From Nocardia rhizosphaerihabitans (GTDB lineage Bacteria; Actinomycetota; Actinomycetes; Mycobacteriales; Mycobacteriaceae): a DNA stretch of 64,000 nt. Positions within the stretch are counted from its first letter, which is position 1; each line of letters starts with the position of its first letter. The notes under the pieces were generated by a model. The model was not told the origin of the DNA and ran no database searches. It saw only the letters and a program-made list of their open reading frames with translations. A program made the translations under genes and the position numbers. The stretch covers positions 64,595 to 128,594 of the forward strand of contig NZ_BMNE01000002.1 in NCBI RefSeq assembly GCF_014646295.1, written 5' to 3'. Positions 37,051 through 43,612 of this stretch are shown piece after piece.

Positions 37051-37953
37051 TCACCCTTGCTCTGTCACCCAGGCCGGCAGCGCTTCCCGCGCTGCCAGCC
37101 ACTCCTGCGGCACCCCGCCCGGCGTCCCGATCCCCGTGCGCGCGGCCACGATCCCGCCGACGATCGCCGCGGTGGTGTCCGCATCCCCACCGGCCTCGAC
37201 ACACGCGGTGATCGCGGCGGGATAGTCGTCGAGGAAACTCGCCGCCGCCCACAGCGTGAACGGCACTGTGTCCTGCGCGCTGACCTGCGCACCATTACCC
37301 AGTTGATAGGAGGCTTCGGCCACCGACCGACCGAGGAGCTTCCTGGCGCGCCGCACCCCGCTCGCCGTCCGCCCGTCGACCAGATACGGATCCACCGCGT
37401 CCAGCAGTTCCTCCGGCGCACAGCCCTTTCCGCGACTGACGGCCGCCCAGCTCGCCGCCACCGCGACGACCATCGCCCCCACGATCGCCTCCGGATGCCG
37501 ATGCGTCACCTCGGCCGCCGACGCCGCCTCCGCCGCGGCCCGATCGAACTCCCCGGCGAAATACGCCCCGAGCGGCGCCACCCGCATCGCCGCACCGTTG
37601 CCCCACGAGCCACGCCCGTCGAACAGCGCCCCCGCCACCCCGGCCCAGGGTCGACCGCCCCGAATCTGGTGCAGTACAGCAACAGTGCCGCCGCTGTATC
37701 CCCGATACGGCTCGCACCGATCGGCGAAAGTCGCCGCCAGCGCATCGCGGTCGATCAGCCCGCGCTCACGCAACTCGGTGAATACCGAACACGCCATTTC
37801 TGTGTCATCGGTCCACTCCCATGGACCGGCGGGCGGCCGCCCGGCGAGAAGATCGGAAACCGATCGCCCAGGTACGAAGAACTGAGCCCCTAACGCATCA
37901 CCTACCGACAGCCCATCCAGGCTGTCTCGAGCTCTATCGAAGTGGTCCATCAT
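37051..37953 (-). CDS. ADP-ribosylglycohydrolase family protein
   Basis: 300 residues of the ARH/DraG family. Metal-binding motifs are visible at both ends: DSLDGLSVGDALG with WEWTDDTEMA near the N-terminus and GGDADTTAAIVGGIVAA near the C-terminus. Such enzymes remove ADP-ribose from modified proteins or nucleic acids. There is no dinitrogenase system here, so the target is open; the nearby tRNA genes make RNA a possibility. Start ATG at 37953 or the next codon. Convergent with the gene at 36301. Confidence 0.9.
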   Translation of the reverse strand: MMDHFDRARDSLDGLSVGDALGAQFFVPGRSVSDLLAGRPPAGPWEWTDDTEMACSVFTELRERGLIDRDALAATFADRCEPYRGYSGGTVAVLHQIRGGRPWAGVAGALFDGRGSWGNGAAMRVAPLGAYFAGEFDRAAAEAASAAEVTHRHPEAIVGAMVVAVAASWAAVSRGKGCAPEELLDAVDPYLVDGRTASGVRRARKLLGRSVAEASYQLGNGAQVSAQDTVPFTLWAAASFLDDYPAAITACVEAGGDADTTAAIVGGIVAARTGIGTPGGVPQEWLAAREALPAWVTEQG

Positions 37954-38048
37954 GTGCGGGCCATCCTGCCAACCAATAGTGGTCGGCGCAACCAGAACCA
38001 GCGCGGCGTTGCACGGAATTGGTGTTGCCGCGTGACGTGGGCTTTGTG

Positions 38049-39431
38049 ATGATCACCCGCATGGTTATAGGGCGGGACAAGGCGTTGGTCGAGCTGCATC
38101 GGTCGCTGGGCGCGCGGTACCGGCCTGAGGTTGTGGCTCAGCTCGTCTGGCACTGCCTGAAGGGTGATCTGCGCAGGGCTGAGCGAAGCCTGCTGGCCGG
38201 AGTCGCGGAGGCGGCGGGGCGCTGGGACGGGTTGAGTTCCATGACCGAGGATTTCGCGCGGCCGGTCGGTGGCTCGCGCCAAGTCGCGGCCACCAGCCGG
38301 CTGTTCGACGTCACCGCGAAGGTCGATGCCGACGCCCCGTCCTCGCTCGTGGCGTTCGCCGAGTCGGTCGGCGCGGAGATCCGTTTCGACCCTGAGCACA
38401 CGAACTTTCTCGCCGATCGGCTCAACCGGCAACAGCGCACGTCCGCGGGCATGGACATCTCGAAGCGCCAGTACAACCGCAGGTTCCGGGCATTGCGCCG
38501 GTTGACGGCCAAAGCGGAGAAGCTGGCGGGTGAGCTGAACAAGCGGCAGCTCACGGTCCAGGCACGCGCCGGTTTCGCCGCGGAACTCACCCTCGATCGC
38601 TTCCGGGCCGACCCGGACGCGGCATGTTTCGTGGCCTACTACACGGCCAAGCGCAAGCTTCGCCGCGAGTTCACCTTGTCCGGGCGCGACAATCCGTTCG
38701 ACGAGATCGCCGAGCTGCTCTTCGCACGCTGCCGCGAGAATGGCGATACCGACTGGTGGATGATCGCCCAGGTCTACGCGACACCGGAGGTTCTCGACCG
38801 CCTCACCGACGAACAACGCGGCCTGCTCCTCGGCCGGTGGTTCGCCGTGCTGCGCGCGACAGCCGAGATGCTGGAAAAGGCATGGGAGTCCAGCGAATTC
38901 GATCGTGAGCGCATGGTCGTGCGCCAGGGCAACGACTCCTCGACCTGGAACCTGCTGTGCGGGGCGTACAACACGGCACGAGCGGCGTGGTTGTCCTGCC
39001 TGACGGCGAGCGGCGCGCGCGACCTGCTGGACACGGTCTGCCCCGGCAAGGCGATGATGCTGATCGCCGGTGACCTGGCGGCCTGGCACTCCGTGTCGGG
39101 CTCAGGCTTGCACCCGGATACCCGGGTCTGGGCGGCCCTGCCACTGCCGTGGGAAGTGCTCGCCGGGCGCGCGGACTGCACCGCGTCCGACGTGGCCGCG
39201 GCCTGCGAATCGGTCGGCGTCGACCCTGTCCGGGCCGGCTGGACCGCCCCGAAACCGCCGGGACAGGTCGGCACATTCCGCCCGACTCCCGAACTCGTGC
39301 ACGGCGTCACGGTCGCAGACCCGGTGTGGGCCATGCTCCTTCGCAGTGCGGGCGCCTTCAGCGGCAAACCGATCAAGGCCGGCTACGTCGCCGAACTGTC
39401 GCCGCAATCCGGTGGACACCCGCCCTCGTGA
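38049..39431 (+). CDS. Unknown conserved protein encoded directly before tRNA genes
   Basis: 460 residues, soluble, rich in Trp, Arg and Ala. Residues about 120-190 form a basic helical stretch (DRLNRQQRTSAGMDISKRQYNRRFRALRRLTAKAEKLAGEL) that could bind nucleic acid; the C-terminal half contains TPEVLDRLTDEQRGLLLGRWFAVL, DSSTWNLLCGAYNTARAAW, HPDTRVWAALPLPWEVL and RPTPELVHGVTV. I associate this type with actinobacterial hypothetical proteins but no function. Its stop lies 17 bp before a tRNA gene, so gene and tRNAs are probably one transcript. ATG at 38049 chosen; 38019 is also in frame. Confidence 0.72.
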   Translation: MITRMVIGRDKALVELHRSLGARYRPEVVAQLVWHCLKGDLRRAERSLLAGVAEAAGRWDGLSSMTEDFARPVGGSRQVAATSRLFDVTAKVDADAPSSLVAFAESVGAEIRFDPEHTNFLADRLNRQQRTSAGMDISKRQYNRRFRALRRLTAKAEKLAGELNKRQLTVQARAGFAAELTLDRFRADPDAACFVAYYTAKRKLRREFTLSGRDNPFDEIAELLFARCRENGDTDWWMIAQVYATPEVLDRLTDEQRGLLLGRWFAVLRATAEMLEKAWESSEFDRERMVVRQGNDSSTWNLLCGAYNTARAAWLSCLTASGARDLLDTVCPGKAMMLIAGDLAAWHSVSGSGLHPDTRVWAALPLPWEVLAGRADCTASDVAAACESVGVDPVRAGWTAPKPPGQVGTFRPTPELVHGVTVADPVWAMLLRSAGAFSGKPIKAGYVAELSPQSGGHPPS

Positions 39432-39448
39432 TGAGGCACGATCGCGGG

Positions 39449-39520
39449 GTTGTCGTAGCTCAGCGGTAGAGCGCCCGGCTCTTAACCGGGTGGACGCCGG
39501 TTCGAGCCCGGCCGACAGCA
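39449..39520 (+). tRNA. tRNA-Lys (anticodon CTT), atypical
   Basis: A 72-nt cloverleaf: acceptor GTTGTCG/CGACAGC (one G-T pair), D arm GCTC-AGCGGTA-GAGC, anticodon arm CCCGG-CTCTTAA-CCGGG, variable loop TGGAC, T arm GCCGG-TTCGAGC-CCGGC, discriminator A, CCA not encoded. The stems are far more GC-rich than a usual actinobacterial tRNA-Lys, which typically begins GCCCC or GCGCC, and the D loop is short. It may be a supernumerary or specialised tRNA rather than the housekeeping one. Confidence 0.82.
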
Positions 39521-39521
39521 C

Positions 39522-39612
39522 CGGCGGATGTCTCGTCGTAGCTCAGTGGAAGAGCGCCCGGCTCTGGCCCGGGTGGACGCCGGTTCGAGCCCGGCCGACC
39601 AGACATCCGCCG
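39522..39612. repeat. 17-column inverted repeat clamping the second tRNA
   Basis: The arms 39522-39538 and 39596-39612 are complementary at 16 of 17 positions (one C-C mismatch inside the acceptor stem). The outer ten pairs, CGGCGGATGT with ACATCCGCCG, lie outside the tRNA. The structure could also terminate the convergent gene ending at 39614. Confidence 0.75.
39532..39603 (+). tRNA. tRNA-like gene, anticodon CTG (Gln), duplicate of the preceding tRNA
   Basis: Folds like the upstream tRNA and matches it at about 62 of 72 positions; the D stem, anticodon stem, variable loop and T arm are identical. The anticodon loop is CTCTGGC (anticodon CTG). The acceptor CTCGTCG/CGACCAG has a C-C mismatch at the third pair, and base -1 pairs with the discriminator, continuing a stem of ten further pairs. 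It does not resemble ordinary bacterial tRNA-Gln, which begins with T-A. It may be a non-canonical tRNA or a tRNA-like structured RNA. Confidence 0.65.
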
Positions 39613-39613
39613 C

Positions 39614-40453
39614 TCACCGCGCCGGTCTGTCGGTCTCGGACTCGTCCGGGTAGGCGAAGTCTTCGATGGTCCAGGGATCGGCGGGTTGATTGCGCCAAGC
39701 CAGTTTGCCGGGTGGCATGGCTGCCAGTTCGGTGACGGCGGAGTCGGCATCCACTACGTGCTGGATGTGGACGAGAGTCGCGGTGTCCGGGTCGAGCGGG
39801 TCGTCGGAGCCGTCGCCGATGATCCAGTCGCCCTCGGGGTCGTGGACCACGACCAGCGCGGGGCGTTCGCCGGACGCGACGGTGTTGTAGACGCAGGCCG
39901 CGAGATCGTCGGGGAAGGCGAGACCGTACGACTCGGGCGGCGGGTCGCTGGGATTGCGATCGAGAAGCGCAGGGGTGGCGGTGCGCCACTGCTCGGTCAC
40001 CGAACCGAGGTCGTAGAACCACAGCCCGTCGGCATGTCCTTGCGCGAGAGTGGCTTTGGTTTCCTCGATGTCGCCGCTCGCCGGGACGTTCAGCGCGACC
40101 AGGCCGGTGCGGCTGCCCTCACCGTCGACCCCGAGCGGTTCGAAGGCGTCGAGTACCGCCTGGCGAACTTCCGCACGCAGACATCCGTCGGCCGGGATGA
40201 CCCGGATCGTGCAGTTCCCGGACGATTCGAGCACGCCGCCCGCCCATAGCGCGCCGTCGTCGTCGGCCTCGACCGCGAGGACATCGCCGCACGCGACATC
40301 GCGTGCATGAAAAGGGATGTTGTCCAGCCGAACCCGAGTCTCGTCGAGCCGCACCGCCCACATCCGCTCCGTCCCGAACGAATGCCACCCCGCCGGATCG
40401 TCCGGCAGCCGAAACACCACCCGGACATAGTCGACCCCGTCACCCACCGTCAT
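39614..40453 (-). CDS. DUF4265 domain protein
   Basis: 279 residues. The N-terminal 130 match DUF4265: VRVVFRLPDDPAGWHSFGTERMWAVRLDE, RLDNIPFHARDVACGDVLAVEADDDG. The second half is acidic and unrelated to anything I recognise. The ATG at 40453 (MTVGDGVDYVRV) is preferred to in-frame upstream starts. It is convergent with the tRNA pair, ending 10 bp from the second. Confidence 0.78.
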   Translation of the reverse strand: MTVGDGVDYVRVVFRLPDDPAGWHSFGTERMWAVRLDETRVRLDNIPFHARDVACGDVLAVEADDDGALWAGGVLESSGNCTIRVIPADGCLRAEVRQAVLDAFEPLGVDGEGSRTGLVALNVPASGDIEETKATLAQGHADGLWFYDLGSVTEQWRTATPALLDRNPSDPPPESYGLAFPDDLAACVYNTVASGERPALVVVHDPEGDWIIGDGSDDPLDPDTATLVHIQHVVDADSAVTELAAMPPGKLAWRNQPADPWTIEDFAYPDESETDRPAR

Positions 40454-40479
40454 ACCGGAGAGCATGTCAGGGCGCGCCC

Positions 40480-40736
40480 CTAATTCTGGAACAGGTCGGC
40501 ACGTAACGCGGCGTGCAGCGGACGTAGTGCCTCGACCGCGTGCCTGCCCCAATGCGTGATGAACGACAGCCGCCGTTCGACCAGTAGATGTCCGAGCGGC
40601 CGAGCACGGTGCCGAGCTGCTCGTAGCGCTGAAACCATCGGTCCCGGTCGACGAACTGCGGCACCGCGGTCGACGTCGCCTCCACCCGTGGCAGCCCGAT
40701 CGTCGCGGGCGGGCGGCGGGCAGTCGCGGGGATCAC
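40480..40736 (-). pseudogene. Frameshifted remnant of an unknown gene
   Basis: The first 50 codons from an ATG at 40736 read plausibly in one frame (PQFVDRDRWFQRYEQLGTVL) and the last 38 in another (GHLLVERRLSFITHWGRHAV...LRADLFQN, stop at 40480). The frame change near 40620 implies a frameshift or a join of two fragments. Parent family not recognised. Confidence 0.45.
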
Positions 40737-41128
40737 GATCGCTGCACCCTCGTCGAGGCTAAAGCCAGTGCTGCTCCGCCGAATCCGAGCGCGGCGATGA
40801 CTAGCGCCACGGCGGTGAATCCGTTCCCGGCGACCAGGTTGGCCAGTTGCGGGCCCGCGCTGGCGCCGAGGAACAGGGCGAACGTGTACAGCGCGGTGGC
40901 CGCGCCCCTGGCTTCGCCCGCCTGCGCGGCAATGGCTTGTACGGCGGCAGGCGCGAGCACCTGCGCGACCACACCAGCCCCGAGGAACGAGCTGGTCAGG
41001 CAGGTCAGGGCGAAGACGCGGCGGGCGGGAGCGATGCGCTCGGCGAGATAGGCGAAGGCGGCGGGGGCGAAGAAGGACGCGGTGAGTCCTTGCAGAATCC
41101 GGGCGGCGAGACCGGCCACGATCACGGG
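40733..41128 (-). pseudogene. MFS transporter remnant
   Basis: About 130 codons of a major-facilitator transporter: RILQGLTASFFAPAAFAYLAERIAPARR (helix 4 to the loop after it), helix 5, then an abrupt join to PAAVQAIAAQAGEARGAATALYTFALFLGASAGPQ, which belongs to helices 10-11 of such proteins. The N-terminal helices and the middle are missing, so there is an internal deletion as well as truncation. The stop overlaps the next remnant by ATGA. Confidence 0.65.
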
Positions 41129-41168
41129 CCGACGCCCTGAAAGGCCTCGAACTGATCGGAGCGACACG

Positions 41169-41774
41169 ATGACCGAGGTTCGGACCGTCGAGACAGCCCG
41201 TCGTCCAACGGGTTTCACTCAGGACCAGCTCGACTGGGTGCCCTGGGTCGAACCCATCGCGCTCGCCGACGCCGACGAACAGCAGCGCCCACTACTGGAA
41301 GGCCGACGTGGCGAGAGCCCGTACTTCCGCCTGCTGGCCCGGAACGCCGAGGTACTGGCCCATCGCAGTGCCAACGACAAGGACATCTTCTACAGCAGGG
41401 AAGGCCTGTCCCGGGCCGAACGGGAACTCGCCGCGACAGTTACTTCCCGGTACAACGGCTGCGAGTACTGCGCATCGGTACACTCTCGTTTCACATCTCA
41501 GTTGTCCAAGCGCGCAAGCGATGTGCAGCGGCTGCTGGACGACGGGGTGGCGGTACGGATCGACGAACGATGGGACGCGATCATCGATTTCACCGCCGCG
41601 CTGGCCGCTCGACCGCCACGGTCCGCGCACGCGGAACTGGCACGGCTGCACCTGCTGGGTTTCGATGACGCCGACATTCACGATCTGGTGCTGTCGACCG
41701 CCTCGTTCTCGTGGGCGAATCGGCTCATGTTGAGCCTTGGCGAGCCGGAAGTTCTTGGGGCTTGTGTTCGGTGA
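41169..41774 (+). CDS. AhpD-like/peroxidase-related protein
   Basis: 201 residues of the carboxymuconolactone decarboxylase/AhpD-like fold. The CxxC centre is RYNGCEYCASVHSRF, with the upstream Glu of the AhpD proton relay region in SRAERELAATVTS. It probably reduces peroxides or acts as a thiol oxidoreductase. ATG at 41169; the weak site upstream overlaps the antisense MFS remnant, suggesting rearranged 5' context. Confidence 0.85.
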   Translation: MTEVRTVETARRPTGFTQDQLDWVPWVEPIALADADEQQRPLLEGRRGESPYFRLLARNAEVLAHRSANDKDIFYSREGLSRAERELAATVTSRYNGCEYCASVHSRFTSQLSKRASDVQRLLDDGVAVRIDERWDAIIDFTAALAARPPRSAHAELARLHLLGFDDADIHDLVLSTASFSWANRLMLSLGEPEVLGACVR

Positions 41775-41892
41775 CAAAAAAGTTCTAGAAAATTCCTCTA
41801 AAACACTCCCTGTTCAGATTTGGCTCGGTATCGTCCGAGACGGCAAATGGCCAGTGACAACGAAGTCACAAAGCATCAACTTGGAGTGACAC

Positions 41893-42003
41893 ATGCTTTA
41901 CAACATCACCGATGACGGCTCTGACGGCAACATTCTGACCCTCCTGCTCGGCCTGCTCACCAGCTCGCTCAGCAGCGGTTCTGCGCAGGCCTCGGGCAAC
42001 TGA
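41893..42003 (+). CDS. 36-residue peptide
   Basis: ATG at 41893 with GGAG at good spacing; the peptide opens MLYNITDDGSDGNILTLLLG and continues with a Ser-rich tail ending SAQASGN. It has an acidic head and a short hydrophobic Leu-rich core, too short for a full membrane span with certainty. The leader region is AT-rich for this genome, with an inverted repeat GTGAC-N6-GTCAC at 41854-41869. A strong terminator follows at 42053. No family recognised. Confidence 0.6.
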   Translation: MLYNITDDGSDGNILTLLLGLLTSSLSSGSAQASGN

Positions 42004-42052
42004 GCGGACTGTAGCCAACTTTCGGCTAACGCGCGGTAAGCCGGAAGGGCGG

Positions 42053-42093
42053 CCGAAGGGCCCGATCCATGACGAGGGGATCGGGCCCTTCGG
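42053..42093 (+). terminator. Terminator after the 36-residue peptide gene
   Basis: A perfect 16-bp stem (CCGAAGGGCCCGATCC with its complement), 9-nt loop, ending 15 bp before the TetR start. Confidence 0.85.
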
Positions 42094-42094
42094 T

Positions 42095-42109
42095 ATTGTC
42101 AGCGACAAT
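42095..42109. promoter_or_regulatory. Probable TetR operator over the start codon
   Basis: ATTGTC-AGC-GACAAT, perfect 6-bp arms, overlapping the ATG at 42108 and the box TATTGT (42094-42099). It suits autorepression of the TetR-hydrolase operon. Confidence 0.55.
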
Positions 42110-42740
42110 GTCACAGGATGCGAATACGGGACGAATGTATGCCGGGCAACCCGTAGAGGACCGGCAACGCCAGCGGCGTGCGCGTTTTCTGGAGTCAGGC
42201 CTGACGGTCTTCGCGCGCGACGGGTACGCCAACAGTTCGGTCGGTGCCATCTGTAAGGACGCGGGGCTCTCGTCTCGTCAGTTCTACGAGGAGTTCACCG
42301 GCCGCGAGTCGCTGCTGTTGGAACTGTACGAGCAGATCGATCGGCAATCGCGCGAAGCGGTCGCCGTCGCTCTCGAAGCGAAGACCGACGCACCGGTGCT
42401 CGAGCAGATCGAGACCGCCGTTCGGGCCTATGTCGAGGCGATCGGCGCCGATCCCCGCAAGGCGCGGGTGGCGCTGGTCGAGGTGGTCGGCGCGGGCCCC
42501 AAGGTCGAGAAGTTCCGGCTGGAGCTGCGGCGGGTGTGGGGGTCGCTGCTGGCCAGTGCCGCCGAGGACGCCGCCATGCACGGCGAGATCCCGCCCGGCG
42601 ACTACGAGTTGCGCGTGCTGGCGATCATCGGCGCGGTCAACTACGTCGTCGACGGCTGGAGCGGCTCGGACCCACGGCCGCCGCTGGACGACGTGATCCA
42701 GGTGCTGAGTCGGGTGATTCTCGGTGCGGTAGGGGCCTGA
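42108..42740 (+). CDS. TetR-family regulator
   Basis: 210 residues; DNA-binding head RARFLESGLTVFARDGYANSSVGAICKDAGLSSRQFYEEFTGRESLLLELY. The C-terminal domain contains VRAYVEAIGADPRKARVALVEVVGAGP, seen in actinobacterial TetR_C proteins. ATG at 42108; a further ATG at 42135 is possible. It overlaps the hydrolase gene by TGATG, so the two form an operon. Confidence 0.88.
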   Translation: MSQDANTGRMYAGQPVEDRQRQRRARFLESGLTVFARDGYANSSVGAICKDAGLSSRQFYEEFTGRESLLLELYEQIDRQSREAVAVALEAKTDAPVLEQIETAVRAYVEAIGADPRKARVALVEVVGAGPKVEKFRLELRRVWGSLLASAAEDAAMHGEIPPGDYELRVLAIIGAVNYVVDGWSGSDPRPPLDDVIQVLSRVILGAVGA

Positions 42741-43609
42741 TGCCCCGGGTCGAGGTCGTCCCGATCCAGGTTCCCGACGGAACCACATTGCCCGTGCGGC
42801 TCATTCCGGCGCGCGGCCCGCACCGGCATCCGGTCACGCCGGACGCGCCGCGGCCTGTGGTCGTCATCGTGCCCGGCCTCGCCGTGCCGGGAGAGTTCTA
42901 CGAGTACTTCGGCGACCGCCTGGCCCAGCGCGGTTTCGACGTGGCCATCGGCGAGCTGCGCGGCAACGGCGACAGCACCCACCGGCCCGATGCCGACAGT
43001 GCCTACGGCTACCACGAATTGGCCTCGATCGACTTCCCGGCGATGCTGCAGGCGGTGCGCACCCGATTCCCCGACAGCACCCCGTACCTGCTCGGACACA
43101 GCATGGGCGGGCAGCTCTCGGTCATGTACGCGGCCAGGGCGCGTGGCCGGATCGCGGGGCTGATCCTCGTCGCCTCGGGCACACCGTATTTCCGCGGATA
43201 TCGCGGCGTGCTCGGGCCCGGGATGCTGGTCGGCACGGCCGCGGTGGCGGTCGCGTCGAACCTGGCCGGGTTCTGGCCGGGCGACATGCTCGGCCGCCGC
43301 GCCTACGGCAGGCAATCCAAGGTGCTCATGTCGGATTGGGCGCGGCTGGCCCGCACGGGACGGTTCGTACCCGTCGGCGCCGACATCGACTACGAGGAAC
43401 GGATCTCGCGGCTGAAGTTCCCCGTCCTGTCGATCACCATCGCCGGTGACGACCTGGCGCCGCAGACCTCCGCCGACCACCTGCTGGGCAAACTGCCCGC
43501 CGCGCAGGTCACCCGGTGGTTCCAGCCGGAGGCACTGGGGCACAACGGCTGGATCACCAATCCGGACTCCACGGTCGACGTCGTCGAGAAGTGGCTGCGC
43601 GACCGCTGA
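42740..43609 (+). CDS. Alpha/beta hydrolase
   Basis: 289 residues; serine-hydrolase elbow LLGHSMGGQLS, acid near SITIAGDDLAP and His in ALGHNGWI. The N-terminus VDGTTLPVRL-like and the large cap (RGYRGVLGPGMLVGTAAVAVASNLAGFWPG) suggest a lipid or ester substrate. It is translationally coupled to the TetR gene before it and stops 3 bp from the convergent peptidase. Confidence 0.88.
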   Translation: MPRVEVVPIQVPDGTTLPVRLIPARGPHRHPVTPDAPRPVVVIVPGLAVPGEFYEYFGDRLAQRGFDVAIGELRGNGDSTHRPDADSAYGYHELASIDFPAMLQAVRTRFPDSTPYLLGHSMGGQLSVMYAARARGRIAGLILVASGTPYFRGYRGVLGPGMLVGTAAVAVASNLAGFWPGDMLGRRAYGRQSKVLMSDWARLARTGRFVPVGADIDYEERISRLKFPVLSITIAGDDLAPQTSADHLLGKLPAAQVTRWFQPEALGHNGWITNPDSTVDVVEKWLRDR

Positions 43610-43612
43610 GGC

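Noticed and set aside
39449..39603. Two evenly spaced similar units as a possible CRISPR
   Set aside because: Only two units, each folding as a full tRNA cloverleaf; no spacer structure or cas genes.
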